NCBI GenBank assembly: GCA_046582185.1
Contig: JAYGEX010000016.1
Span: forward strand, 61,462 to 125,461
DNA length: 64,000 bases
Reading direction: 5' to 3'
Source of the DNA: GCA-002726655 sp046582185
Lineage (GTDB): Bacteria; Pseudomonadota; Gammaproteobacteria; Pseudomonadales; Azotimanducaceae
Below the pieces are notes generated by a model. The model searched no databases. It was not told the origin of the DNA and worked only from the letters and a program-made list of their open reading frames with translations. Positions 1 through 8,963 of the stretch are shown piece by piece. Both the position numbers and the translations under genes were made by a program. The first letter of the stretch is position 1. Every line of letters starts with the position of its first letter.

Positions 1-219
1 GGGGTATTTGCCTTTTGCCGGATGAACAAAGTAACAATCTGCTGTTCCATCTGGTGTTATCACATTCACATCAGATTCGGTGACACTTGCGGCATTCAGA
101 ACACTGGGCAATATCGCGGTCGCCGCAATGGCTGCCGATAGCTTATTGAAGCTTCGGCGCGTCAATCCGTTTTGCTTAAGATATCTTTCATTCTCAACAA
201 CGGTATCGTCGTCACACAT
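1..219 (-). CDS. Dienelactone hydrolase-like exported protein, N-terminal part (cut by window edge)
   Basis: The frame is open from an ATG at 219 to the window edge, giving 73 residues. A twin-arginine motif (RRSFNKL, about residues 21-27) is followed by a hydrophobic alanine-rich stretch and a likely cleavage near LNAAS, so Tat export to the periplasm is predicted. The mature start (ITPDGTADCYFVHPAKGKYP) resembles the first strand of dienelactone hydrolase/alpha-beta hydrolase proteins. The catalytic residues lie beyond the window, so the family call is an inference. A purine-rich site (AGGATGAG) precedes the start. The neighbouring DsbA-like gene on the same strand ends 18 nt upstream, so the two are probably co-transcribed. 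Confidence 0.7.
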   Translation of the reverse strand, partial: MCDDDTVVENERYLKQNGLTRRSFNKLSAAIAATAILPSVLNAASVTESDVNVITPDGTADCYFVHPAKGKYP

Positions 220-237
220 AATCTCATCCTCGACAAT

Positions 238-1416
238 TTAGTGGGGACTAACAATATCAGAGTCCTTATTGGAACGCCGGATAATCTCTGATGCTACTCG
301 CCAAATCCTGTCTTGTCCCCAACAAGAATAAGGAACGGGGTTGTTGCCACCGGAGACTCTAAAACTTGAGACTCCCCACAAATTCATGGATAACATCGAT
401 TCGACATTGTCTTCCAACAAAGGCTCCCAATGCTCATTATCAAACTGCTCCAGCGCCTCAGCCCAAGTCAATCCAATAGCTTCAACAATATGACGCAATC
501 CCAAGTCACTACAGATATCAATTCCATCTGCCCAGGCGGCCTGGAGATAAAGGGTTACAAATTCTCTTTCCTTACCCTGGCGGACAAGCCACGGATATAA
601 CGAGAAGGCACGTTTTACGGGCTCGCCAAAAGGATCAACAAAATTCCCAAATTTCACACCAGCGGCCACGGCTTCCCTTGCGGCATCAGACATTATGTAA
701 AGCTGCTTCGCTCTGGGCGCCGGGACGCCGCGCATCATCATTGGCATAACAGGGCGCATGACAAGTTTTACGCCAGAACGCGAGACAAGATCCATGATCC
801 GCTGATGACCAATTGCGGTGTATGGGCTGCGCAGTGAGGGAAAGTATTCCAGAGTGATGTCAGCAGCGTCCAGGCCCTCCGGCACGCTTACGTGCGGCCT
901 GGGCACACACAACTCATCTGAGTCTCCTTTTTTAAATCCCAATTCGATGAGCCGGGCTTCCAGCAAATAGAGCCGATCAAGACCCCAATACCACTCACCT
1001 TCAAAATAGAATGTGGCACTCAGGTAGTGGCCCAGTTTTTGTCGTAGGCTATTACCTGAACCGATAACACCGGCACTCATTTCATTAACACTTTCAGCCA
1101 GGTTCCCCAACCATAGGTCATCACCAATCTTGATCGCGTCCTCAACAAAGCTTCCTCTACCGATTGACCCCATCAACATATCGTTAGTCTTTCTAAGCGA
1201 TCCAGCAGGTGGGTAATGACTTGTAGGTGGAATATGAACACCATAGTCAGGCGCAACACTGATGGCGTCAGCTAGAGCCCACTCTCTGAATCGATCAGGA
1301 TCTCCTTGATAAGCATTTTCCGGTTGTGACACAAGGTGAGTGATCCAACTCAGGTCATAGTTTGCTTGCAATTGCCCCAGGCGTTGTACCACGAGATGGC
1401 TATAGGGATCATCCAC
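238..1416 (-). CDS. DsbA-family / 2-hydroxychromene-2-carboxylate isomerase-like protein
   Basis: The product is 392 aa. The C-terminal half (about 185-380) has features of the GST-kappa/HCCA-isomerase branch of the thioredoxin fold: a strand ending in SLRSPYTA, where a Ser replaces the redox Cys, a VMRPVMPMMMRG segment, a long helical insert, and a WGVSSFRVSG-type cis-Pro region near the end. The N-terminal half contains EGEWYWGLDRLYLLE and may be a degenerate second copy or linker domain. Such proteins are glutathione-dependent isomerases or transferases for aromatic compounds. The substrate cannot be read here. It lies directly upstream of the Tat hydrolase and is divergent from the Gfo/Idh gene. 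Confidence 0.72.
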   Translation of the reverse strand: MDDPYSHLVVQRLGQLQANYDLSWITHLVSQPENAYQGDPDRFREWALADAISVAPDYGVHIPPTSHYPPAGSLRKTNDMLMGSIGRGSFVEDAIKIGDDLWLGNLAESVNEMSAGVIGSGNSLRQKLGHYLSATFYFEGEWYWGLDRLYLLEARLIELGFKKGDSDELCVPRPHVSVPEGLDAADITLEYFPSLRSPYTAIGHQRIMDLVSRSGVKLVMRPVMPMMMRGVPAPRAKQLYIMSDAAREAVAAGVKFGNFVDPFGEPVKRAFSLYPWLVRQGKEREFVTLYLQAAWADGIDICSDLGLRHIVEAIGLTWAEALEQFDNEHWEPLLEDNVESMLSMNLWGVSSFRVSGGNNPVPYSCWGQDRIWRVASEIIRRSNKDSDIVSPH

Positions 1417-1503
1417 TTGATGAAAATAGTGAACACAGGGTGCGCGTCCGGCTATCTACCGTTTTACACCTGCAATGTTACGCAAGGTATTACGTTTAAG
1501 TGA

Positions 1504-1528
1504 ACTTGCCATCAAACCCATGGCAAGT
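1504..1528. promoter_or_regulatory. 9-bp inverted repeat in a divergent intergenic region
   Basis: ACTTGCCAT and ATGGCAAGT form a perfect 9-bp inverted repeat with a 7-nt spacer (CAAACCC). It lies between the divergently transcribed DsbA-like and Gfo/Idh genes. No gene ends here, so a terminator role is unlikely. An operator or 5'-UTR hairpin is the simpler reading, by inference only. Confidence 0.4.
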
Positions 1529-1645
1529 GATTTAATTCTGGTTTTCAACATCATGTTATGAAGCCCAAATGTAATTTTGTCATTAGTTTATTCACTGATT
1601 TCTTCATGTAGTATAGACGACAAATTTTCTTGCCGGAGAAGAGAT

Positions 1646-2632
1646 ATGATTCGTTTTGGTACACTTGGCGCCGCACGCATTACACCCAGAGCCCTCATCT
1701 ATCCAGTCGTTGACGAACCGAGAGCTTCTATTCGGTGCATAGCAGCAAGGGACCGGCAAAGAGCACAAGGCTTCGCCTTGCATCACAACATTCCTGTGGT
1801 GGTCGATTCTTATGATGAAATCATCGCTGATGAGAAAATAAATGCTGTGTATATTCCGTTACCGATCACCGCACATAAGGAATGGACGATAAAGGCCCTC
1901 CAAGCGGGTAAACACGTCTTATGTGAAAAATCGTTCGCAGCCAATGAAATAGAAGCACAGGAAATGTTAGATGCAGGACAGGCAACAGGCCTGGTCTTGA
2001 TGGACGCGTTTCATTATCGCTACCACCCTATTTTTCTACGTGCCAGAGAGCTTTTCCTCTCGGGCGACTTTGGTGAAATTCACAGCGTTGACGCAGCCTT
2101 TCATATCCCTGTATCCATTGCTGGTGACGATATCAGAATGGTATACGAACAAGGCGGAGGCGTGACCATGGACATTGGCTGTTATCCCCTATCCTGGGTG
2201 CGTCACATCACCGGTGAAGAGCCGCTCCATATAACGGCAGAAGCAGAAGTCGGGCCGCCAAATGTTGATACGATGCTGAAGGCATCGATGGAATTACCTT
2301 CGGGCATAAAAGCCAGCGCCTCGGGAGATATGCGCGGCGACACATCCTTCGTCGCCGTTTTAAAAATTGAAGGCAGTAAGGGCTCCATGACCGTTAATAA
2401 CCCGCTCATTCCGCAAATTGGCAATAGTATCGAGCTGGTGATTGGTGGCAAGAAAACGATTGAGAAATTTGATCGCCGCCCCAGCTACGGTTATCAGCTG
2501 GACGCATTTCTAAACGCAGTTGAGAATGATGGTACTCTTTATACCTCCGCGGAAGATGCTGTGAAGCAGATGAGATTGATTGATCGATGTTACAAGGCTG
2601 CGGGTCTTCCACAGAGGGGCCTCAATTTATGA
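1646..2632 (+). CDS. Gfo/Idh/MocA family NAD(P)-dependent oxidoreductase
   Basis: The product is 328 aa from the ATG at 1646, which follows a GGAGAAGAG ribosome site. An upstream in-frame start at 1577 lacks a ribosome site. The N-terminal Rossmann domain begins IRFGTLGAARI. The family motif GKHVLCEKSFA (EKP-like, with Lys as catalytic base) follows near residue 95, and the C-terminal half is the beta-sheet substrate domain with DAFHYRYHP and GGGVTMDIGCYPLS. Such enzymes oxidise or reduce sugars, inositols or dihydrodiols. The gene is followed after 39 nt by the ADP-ribosylglycohydrolase-like gene, so the pair probably acts on one glycoside. The substrate is unknown. Confidence 0.85.
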   Translation: MIRFGTLGAARITPRALIYPVVDEPRASIRCIAARDRQRAQGFALHHNIPVVVDSYDEIIADEKINAVYIPLPITAHKEWTIKALQAGKHVLCEKSFAANEIEAQEMLDAGQATGLVLMDAFHYRYHPIFLRARELFLSGDFGEIHSVDAAFHIPVSIAGDDIRMVYEQGGGVTMDIGCYPLSWVRHITGEEPLHITAEAEVGPPNVDTMLKASMELPSGIKASASGDMRGDTSFVAVLKIEGSKGSMTVNNPLIPQIGNSIELVIGGKKTIEKFDRRPSYGYQLDAFLNAVENDGTLYTSAEDAVKQMRLIDRCYKAAGLPQRGLNL

Positions 2633-2671
2633 AACAGGCCTGCTCTTACAGAAGCAAATCTTGGAGGATAG

Positions 2672-4768
2672 ATGACTTTACCCGCTGACTATGCGGAAAG
2701 GGTTTACGCCGGTGTACTTGGAAAAGTAATCGGCGTATATCTGGGGAGGCCATTTGAGGGCTGGAGCTACGATCGCATTCAGCGAGAACTGGGTGATATC
2801 GAATACTACGTGCACGATAAGCTGGATGTACCTTTACTGGTCACAGATGACGACATATCAGGCACCTTCACTTTTTTACGAGCCCTGGCCGACAACGACT
2901 TCGACAAAAACATCAGCGCCGAACAGATAGGGAATTCATGGCTGAATTATCTGATTGAGGAACGAACAATTCTCTGGTGGGGCGGCCTCGGCAATTCCAC
3001 TGAACATACCGCCTACCTCCGGCTCAAAGATGGTATCAAGGCGCCTGAAAGTGGCTCGGAAAAGCTCAACTCCAAAGTCGTTGCAGAGCAAATTGGTGCG
3101 CAGATTTTTATAGATGGCTGGGCGATGGTTTCACCCGGGGATGCGGATCAAGCCGCGAGATTTGCAGAACAGGCGGCTCGCGTCAGTCATGACGGTGAAG
3201 CCGTTTATGGCGCAGTGGTATTGGCGGTAATGGAGGCCATGGCTTTTGTTGAATCAGATATCAACAAATTGCTGGACATCGCGCTTGGTTACATACCAAC
3301 CGAGTCCGTCATCAGTCAACTAATCGAAGACGTTCGGAAATGGCATACCCAGGAACCTGACTGGCGCGCAACAAGGGAAATGTTGGCCGGGACGTATGGC
3401 TACGACAAGTACGGTGGCAATTGTCACATGGTGCCGAACCACGGATTGATCATTCATTCCTTACTTCATGGCGAAGATGATTTTTCCGAGACAATGAAGA
3501 TCATCAATACCAGCGGTTGGGATACTGATTGCAATTCAGGCAATGTTGGCTGCCTGGTGGGTATCAAGAACGGCTTGACGGGTATTGACGCTGGAATAAA
3601 CAAGGGGCTTGATTGGCGCGGGCCAATTGCAGACAGGATCTATATACCTACAGCAGACCCTACATGGAGCATCTCGGATTGCGTCAATGAATCCATGGAA
3701 ATCATCAATGCCGGGAGGAAATTGGCAGGGCAAACAGCCTTGATTAACAAAGACGGCGCGCAGTTTCACTTTGAATTCGCGGGTTCACAGCAAGGCTTTA
3801 CGGTAACTCACGGTGAAGGCGAATTAACGAATTGTATCGGCAGGAGCAAGCTCGGCAAACATACCCTGCGGCTATCCGCGACAGGAACGAGCCGATTCGG
3901 AACGCCTGTATTTACGCCGTCGAAGGACATCGCCAAATATTTCGAGAAGCGCGGGTATGCCTTGCTGGCATCACCCAGAATCTATCCGGGGCAGATTCTT
4001 TCAGCAAATTTGCTTGAAGGTGATGGTAGTCCGGTCAGTCTTTATGCCATCTATTACGGCGAGAATGATGTTCCTGACATAGTAAGGACTGAACCTAAAG
4101 CTATTACTGAAGAAGCTACCTTGTCGCTTCCGATACCAGCAAATGCCCACCCGGTTTTTGAAGTAGGCATTGAAACATCCGGCATCGTGCACCTTGATTC
4201 AATGTGCTGGTCCGGTGAACCTGATTTTACACTAGCCAGGCCCAAACATAAGGGCACGATGTGGCGCCGCGCATGGGTTAATGGCGTTGACCAGTGTACT
4301 GGTTGGACAGAGATGTTTCGTCTAATTCAGAACAAGGGTCGAGGACTCTTAATACAGGGCAATCGCGAATGGTCTAACTATTCAATGACCGCTGATGTAA
4401 TGCCACATTTGGCAATGGCATCTGGCATTGCCATTCGTGTACAGGGAATGAAACGATACTATGCTTTGTTGCTCCACAGGGATGGAGAATTGCGACTCAT
4501 CCGAATGAAGGATGAAGAAACGGTATTAGCCCGCTGCGCCTACGAATGGCAATTTGGCGAACAATACGAACTTGAATTGAAAGCGGAAGGCCATCGCCTT
4601 ACCGCGTCAATTAATGGCAAGCAGATGTTAGAAGTCTCCGATGATGCATTCAGCAATGGCGCCATGGCCCTGGTCGTAGAAGAGGGTCGAACTGCCACTG
4701 ATAGAATCACCGTAGTGCCTTGCGCACCCGGGATAATCCAGGGCAACACCGACGGCGCAAGTCTATAA
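2672..4768 (+). CDS. ADP-ribosylglycohydrolase-fold enzyme with C-terminal LamG/DUF1080-like domain
   Basis: The product is 698 aa, starting at an ATG after a GGAGGA site. Residues 8-340 match the ADP-ribosylglycohydrolase (DraG/ARH) fold. TDDDISGT (Asp 59-61) and GWDTDCN (283-288) are the two acidic clusters that bind the dinuclear Mg2+ centre, and GYDKYGGNCHMVPNH lies between them. Residues about 360-698 are beta-rich. The last 150 (EWSNYSMTADV, GIAIRVQG, RYYALLL, SINGKQMLEV) resemble the concanavalin-like fold seen in LamG and 3-keto-disaccharide hydrolase domains. ARH relatives with such tails probably cleave N- or O-glycosides of small molecules rather than ADP-ribosyl-protein, but this is inference. 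The coupling to the upstream Gfo/Idh gene supports sugar catabolism. Confidence 0.8.
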   Translation: MTLPADYAERVYAGVLGKVIGVYLGRPFEGWSYDRIQRELGDIEYYVHDKLDVPLLVTDDDISGTFTFLRALADNDFDKNISAEQIGNSWLNYLIEERTILWWGGLGNSTEHTAYLRLKDGIKAPESGSEKLNSKVVAEQIGAQIFIDGWAMVSPGDADQAARFAEQAARVSHDGEAVYGAVVLAVMEAMAFVESDINKLLDIALGYIPTESVISQLIEDVRKWHTQEPDWRATREMLAGTYGYDKYGGNCHMVPNHGLIIHSLLHGEDDFSETMKIINTSGWDTDCNSGNVGCLVGIKNGLTGIDAGINKGLDWRGPIADRIYIPTADPTWSISDCVNESMEIINAGRKLAGQTALINKDGAQFHFEFAGSQQGFTVTHGEGELTNCIGRSKLGKHTLRLSATGTSRFGTPVFTPSKDIAKYFEKRGYALLASPRIYPGQILSANLLEGDGSPVSLYAIYYGENDVPDIVRTEPKAITEEATLSLPIPANAHPVFEVGIETSGIVHLDSMCWSGEPDFTLARPKHKGTMWRRAWVNGVDQCTGWTEMFRLIQNKGRGLLIQGNREWSNYSMTADVMPHLAMASGIAIRVQGMKRYYALLLHRDGELRLIRMKDEETVLARCAYEWQFGEQYELELKAEGHRLTASINGKQMLEVSDDAFSNGAMALVVEEGRTATDRITVVPCAPGIIQGNTDGASL

Positions 4769-4811
4769 TGCGCCAATTCCCGTTTACAACAACGAATATC
4801 AGGTGATTAAG

Positions 4812-5258
4812 TTAAAGATCAGGCGCCTTTCTATATCCTCGAGATTCGTAAGAGAAATCCCACAGCTCTCTGTTTTTGTCATTCTGCAGATAAAAGTTAT
4901 TGTGATAAGAACGGATCTCGGCTATTTTGTCGCCTTCGAAAAGATACCACTCGCTACCCCTTAGCAACTCTGGTTTTCCGCTTGCAGCTGGGACCCATTG
5001 CATGGACCACTCGATGACCGCTTCCGGCTCCTGAACCAGACAATGGTCAAGCACCCAGTTCGCTTGTGTCCTGGGACCGATTTTCGCCCAGTAGTTCGCC
5101 AGACCAGCAGCACCCTGGACCGCACCATGATCCACAAAGTAATGCACAACATCTTCGGTAAAGGTCGAAATCATCAACGCAACATCAGCGGTATTACAGC
5201 CTCGGTAATAAGCATGAATCGTATCGATGTAGATGTGACCAGATTTCCTTGGCGCCAT
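4812..5258 (-). CDS. SnoaL-like / NTF2-fold protein
   Basis: The product is 148 aa, a usual length for the family. It has the cone-shaped NTF2-fold pattern: an N-terminal helix (DTIHAYYRGCNTADVALMISTFTEDVVHYF), the GAAGLANYW segment, and strands ending in RGSEWYLFEGDKIAEIRSYHN. SnoaL-like members act as isomerases or hydrolases or simply bind small ligands, so no reaction can be assigned. The ribosome site AAAGAGAGCT precedes the ATG. It is convergent with the ADP-ribosylglycohydrolase-like gene and divergent from the PhyH gene. Confidence 0.75.
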   Translation of the reverse strand: MAPRKSGHIYIDTIHAYYRGCNTADVALMISTFTEDVVHYFVDHGAVQGAAGLANYWAKIGPRTQANWVLDHCLVQEPEAVIEWSMQWVPAASGKPELLRGSEWYLFEGDKIAEIRSYHNNFYLQNDKNRELWDFSYESRGYRKAPDL

Positions 5259-5427
5259 AGTAGCTCTCTTTGAAAACAGTTAACCACATGATAAACCAAC
5301 ACCCTGGCGAATATCTTTCAACAGGGGTTAAGGCAGTCCTTGGTTGCCAGTCCAATATTGCTTGCCGGATGACGGCACACCTCATAGGGTGTTACATTAA
5401 TATACACTGGATTCAGGAAATACCCTC

Positions 5428-6288
5428 ATGACATCAATTCTGACGGACTCTCAGATACAGCATTACCGCCGTGAAGGTTATCTTGTGCTGGAAAACTTTG
5501 TCAGCGCCCAGTGGCTGGCTCGACTGAATGACGTCACTCATGAGTTTGTCGATCAGAGTCGCCATATCTCCGAATCAAACAGCCAGTTTGATATCGAACC
5601 TGACCATAGCGCTGAAGCGCCAAGGCTAAGGCGACTGAATAGCCCCGTAGACCAACATCCAACATATTGGGAGTTCTCCTCACAATCTGAAATTGTCGAT
5701 ATAGCGGAAGACATTCTAGGGCCAGATATAAAATTCCATCACAGCAAATTAAACTTTAAATATCCGCGAGGCGGTGAAGAAGTAAAATGGCATCAGGATA
5801 TTCAGTTCTGGCCACACACGAACTATGACCTGATCACTATCGGCATTTACCTTCAGGACGTTGTTGAAGGCCAGGGCGAAATGGGCTTTATCCCGAAGAG
5901 TCATGATGGTGAATTGTTTGATCAATATGATGGCGATCGCTGGACTGGCTGTATCCAGGATCAGGATCTTGGAAGAGTAGATACTAAAAATGCGGTATTC
6001 CCAACTGGCAAAGCCGGCACTCTGACCGTTCACAATTGCAGAATGATCCATGGCTCTTTTCCAAATCAATCTGAATTGCAACGGCCTTTATTACTCCAGA
6101 CATACGCAGCAGCGGATGCATATGCCTATACCTCACTTGTTAGAGGAAAGGGGCACGGCGAAGAAATCATCAGAGGGAAAACAGCAAAATGGGCGCGTCA
6201 CGACCCTCGCCCTTGCCAGGTGCCGCCAACCAAGGTTGGTACAATCTTCCAGGCCCAACAGAAAGAATCCGGAAGCAGCATGATGTAA
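5428..6288 (+). CDS. Phytanoyl-CoA dioxygenase (PhyH) family protein
   Basis: The product is 286 aa. This is a Fe(II)/2-oxoglutarate oxygenase of the double-stranded beta-helix type. The iron triad is visible as H122-x-D124 (WHQDIQFWP) and H208 (MIHGS), and an Arg about 11 residues later (LQRPLL) fits 2-oxoglutarate binding. The N-terminus (QIQHYRREGYLVLENFV) is the classical PhyH opening. Members hydroxylate phytanoyl-CoA, ectoine or many secondary metabolites, so the substrate remains open. The P450 gene follows after 67 nt on the same strand, suggesting a two-step oxidation. Confidence 0.88.
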   Translation: MTSILTDSQIQHYRREGYLVLENFVSAQWLARLNDVTHEFVDQSRHISESNSQFDIEPDHSAEAPRLRRLNSPVDQHPTYWEFSSQSEIVDIAEDILGPDIKFHHSKLNFKYPRGGEEVKWHQDIQFWPHTNYDLITIGIYLQDVVEGQGEMGFIPKSHDGELFDQYDGDRWTGCIQDQDLGRVDTKNAVFPTGKAGTLTVHNCRMIHGSFPNQSELQRPLLLQTYAAADAYAYTSLVRGKGHGEEIIRGKTAKWARHDPRPCQVPPTKVGTIFQAQQKESGSSMM

Positions 6289-6355
6289 GATATTTTAGCG
6301 CCCCGAATCCAAGGTGAGTCGGCCGATAAAACAGTTATGACAAGACAGGCGGAAA

Positions 6356-7606
6356 ATGATTAAGCTCTCACAAAATGATGAACTCGCATCTGCTACATAT
6401 CGATCTGCAAATCTACCGCTGGATGAATTCGACGTTAGCGACGCTGAATTGTACAAAACTGACACACACTGGCCATACTTTGAACGACTGAGAGCTGAGG
6501 ATCCGGTACATTATTGTAAAGAGAGTCGCTACGGCCCCTACTGGAGCCTGTGCGCCTACAAGGATATCAAGTGGGCCGACTCAAATACCAAACTCTTTTC
6601 ATCCGACCGAGATATCACAATATTTGATCAACCTGATGATTTCGAGTTGCCGATGTTTATCGCCATGGACCAGCCTAAACATCATACCCAACGTATGGTT
6701 GTGAGCCCGGTTGTGGCACCCAGTAATCTCGCCTTACTTGAGGATACGATTCGACAACGCGTGATCACAATTCTTGACTCGCTGCCTGTAGGAGAAACGT
6801 TTAACTGGGTGGACAAAGTATCTATCGATCTAACCACGCAAATGTTGGCGACCTTGCTCGATTTTCCCTTTGAAGATAGAGAGAAATTGACATATTGGTC
6901 CGACGTTGCAAGTGGTGGGCGCCTCTCTGGCATCGTTGACTCAGCGGGCCACCGAAGAAAAGTACTAATGGAATGTCTCGCCTATTTTCAGCGCTTGTGG
7001 AAAGAGCGCGAAGACATGGCGCCGAACAATGACTTGATTTCAATGTTGGCGCATGGAGAAGCAACCCGAAACATGCCGCCGCTGGAATATCTTGGCAATC
7101 TGGTGCTTCTCATTGTTGGTGGCAACGATACTACACGCAACAGTATTACCGGCGGCGTATTAGCGCTTAATCAATTTCCGGAACAATATGAGAAATTATA
7201 CAATGATGCTTCTTTGATACCCAATATGGTCTCGGAGATTATTCGCTGGCAAACACCACTTCCCCACATGAGGCGAACGGCGCTTGTGGATGTTGAGCTT
7301 CACGGCAAACAGATCCGAAAAGGGGACAAGATTATTTTGTGGTATATCTCGGGAAACCGGGATGAAACCCAGTTTGAAAACGCCGAGCGGCTGATCATCG
7401 ACAGAAAAAACGCTCGATCACATATCTCATTCGGATTCGGAATTCATCGCTGTATGGGGAATCGTATGGCAGAGATGCAGCTCAGAATATTGTGGGAGGA
7501 AATACTGCCTCGCTTCAAAATCGAAGTCGTCGCTCAGCCTGTGAGGGTAAGGTCGAATTTGATTAGAGGCTACTCTGAATTGTTAGTGAAAACGCACCCT
7601 CTCTAG
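6356..7606 (+). CDS. Cytochrome P450
   Basis: The product is 416 aa, the normal length for a soluble bacterial P450. The I-helix oxygen-activation motif is VGGNDTTRN (about 254-262), with Asn-Asp in place of the common Ala-Gly. The K-helix ExxR is EIIRW, and the heme loop FGFGIHRCMG places the thiolate ligand at C366. The IHRCMG loop and N-terminal layout (DLSDAELY-type, HWPYFERLRAEDPVHY) resemble the linalool/cholestenone hydroxylase group (CYP111/CYP125-like). That subgroup call is tentative. Electron-transfer partners are not adjacent. The 3' end lies in a tandem duplication shared with the convergent amidohydrolase. Confidence 0.9.
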   Translation: MIKLSQNDELASATYRSANLPLDEFDVSDAELYKTDTHWPYFERLRAEDPVHYCKESRYGPYWSLCAYKDIKWADSNTKLFSSDRDITIFDQPDDFELPMFIAMDQPKHHTQRMVVSPVVAPSNLALLEDTIRQRVITILDSLPVGETFNWVDKVSIDLTTQMLATLLDFPFEDREKLTYWSDVASGGRLSGIVDSAGHRRKVLMECLAYFQRLWKEREDMAPNNDLISMLAHGEATRNMPPLEYLGNLVLLIVGGNDTTRNSITGGVLALNQFPEQYEKLYNDASLIPNMVSEIIRWQTPLPHMRRTALVDVELHGKQIRKGDKIILWYISGNRDETQFENAERLIIDRKNARSHISFGFGIHRCMGNRMAEMQLRILWEEILPRFKIEVVAQPVRVRSNLIRGYSELLVKTHPL

Positions 7607-7636
7607 AGGCCTTTCATTAGGCTAGAGGCCTTTCAT
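7603..7636. repeat. 19-bp tandem duplication at convergent gene ends
   Basis: CTAGAGGCCTTTCAT occurs at 7603-7617 and again at 7622-7636, a period of 19 bp. The first copy holds the P450 stop codon and the second the stop region of the amidohydrolase on the other strand. It looks like a replication-slippage duplication that left both genes intact. Confidence 0.85.
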
Positions 7637-8782
7637 CAACGCTTGAATGTTACCGTGATAAAAAGCGTCCATCGTCGCCTCATCACAATTTTCCATGGTC
7701 GTCTCAAATTTTCGGATTGGATCAGAGGTGCCTTCCGGATGCGGATAATCCGATGCATAACAAAGTAAATCCGGGCCTATATTATCGATAATCCAGCCGA
7801 TGGGCTCGCCAGCAAACGGAGAAAATTTCAAATGCCTTCTCGCCGTTTCTGAAGGTAACTCCACGAACTTACGTCTATGCCGAAACAGCGATGCTGTGTA
7901 GTCCAGAGCCTTCAACCATGAAGGTACCCAAAAGGCTCCGTGTTCTTGCGAAATACCGCGCAACCCCGGATGACGTTCAAACACACCATCGAAGATCATC
8001 GCCGAAAGGAAAATTTCTGCACTATTCTTAATGGTCACCAAGCCAATCTCTCCAGCCGGCGCGTCGCCACCCAGTTCAATTGTTGTTTTACCGTTATTCT
8101 TGAAACTTTGTGGAATGGACTTGTAGTGCCCGTTAACCGCTACGTGGACAATAAATGGAGCCTTATGCTCTGCAAAATTTGCCCAGACTGGATCGAAGTC
8201 CGGATGGGTAAAGGACGGCCTGTCATCATTTGGCTCATTGGTATCAATCATGAAGGAATAGCAGCCATCGGCAAACCCTTGCTCCATTATTTTCAGTGCC
8301 ACATCCGGCCCCAGCGTCAGGGGTATGTATCCTATCGCTTTCAAACGCTCGTCGTTCTTACAAAATGCACCCATCGCTCGATTCAAAGTACGGGCACCGA
8401 CCTCAAGTACATCCGGCTCAGTAACGTGAGCAATCTGGTGAAATGAGAAGGTCGGCAATATCCACTGCATTTCATAACCAAAAATATTTAGAGTATGGGA
8501 GCGCTCGTCTGGATCGAATGCGCCTAATCGAGACCAACCACTCTTCCTTGCATCAAAAAGAGAGGCTTCAAATTTTGCCATCACTTCCGGATCATTTTGT
8601 CGCTTTGCAAACAGCTCGCGTCCACGGTCCAATCCCTCTTGCATGACCGGCAGTTCTGATTGCGCTGACATGGACGGCAGCAGGGGTTTGTCCGCATCTG
8701 TCGCTGCATTGGCTAGAAAGTCATCCAGTTCAATTACATGACTGTCTACATCTATGATTTTTCGCGTTCCGGCATAGCTCAT
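7622..8782 (-). CDS. Amidohydrolase-2 family (ACMSD-like) metal-dependent hydrolase
   Basis: The product is 386 aa. The N-terminal DVDSHVIE corresponds to the metal-binding strand 1 motif of the amidohydrolase-2 TIM barrel (Dx[ST]H form). PFIVHVAVNGH (about residue 205) offers the strand-5 His, SQEHGAFWVP the strand-6 region, and CYASDYPHPEGT (near residue 345) the strand-8 Asp. This family decarboxylates or hydrolyses aromatic and carboxylic substrates. The partner substrate is unknown. It is convergent with the P450, with 15 bp between stop codons, and precedes the lyase gene on the same strand. Confidence 0.85.
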   Translation of the reverse strand: MSYAGTRKIIDVDSHVIELDDFLANAATDADKPLLPSMSAQSELPVMQEGLDRGRELFAKRQNDPEVMAKFEASLFDARKSGWSRLGAFDPDERSHTLNIFGYEMQWILPTFSFHQIAHVTEPDVLEVGARTLNRAMGAFCKNDERLKAIGYIPLTLGPDVALKIMEQGFADGCYSFMIDTNEPNDDRPSFTHPDFDPVWANFAEHKAPFIVHVAVNGHYKSIPQSFKNNGKTTIELGGDAPAGEIGLVTIKNSAEIFLSAMIFDGVFERHPGLRGISQEHGAFWVPSWLKALDYTASLFRHRRKFVELPSETARRHLKFSPFAGEPIGWIIDNIGPDLLCYASDYPHPEGTSDPIRKFETTMENCDEATMDAFYHGNIQALMKGL

Positions 8783-8963
8783 TTTTAAGGTCCAAGTGCA
8801 AAGCAGAATCTAAAGTCTAATATATGTACGCAAAAATTGGCAATCTGATCCTTTGGTTATTATCGGCGCCTATCATTAGCCCTTTTCTCATCAACTACTA
8901 TCACTGCTTATAGCGCCCAATAATACTTTGACGGGTATCACGCACCAAATAGCCCAAATCAAT

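Noticed and set aside
1577..1645. Longer N-terminus for the Gfo/Idh protein
   Set aside because: The sequence before residue 24 is not Rossmann-like, and a good ribosome site precedes 1646.
7622..8782. Specific assignment of the amidohydrolase to ACMSD
   Set aside because: The motifs are those of the wider amidohydrolase-2 family and the tryptophan-pathway neighbours are absent.
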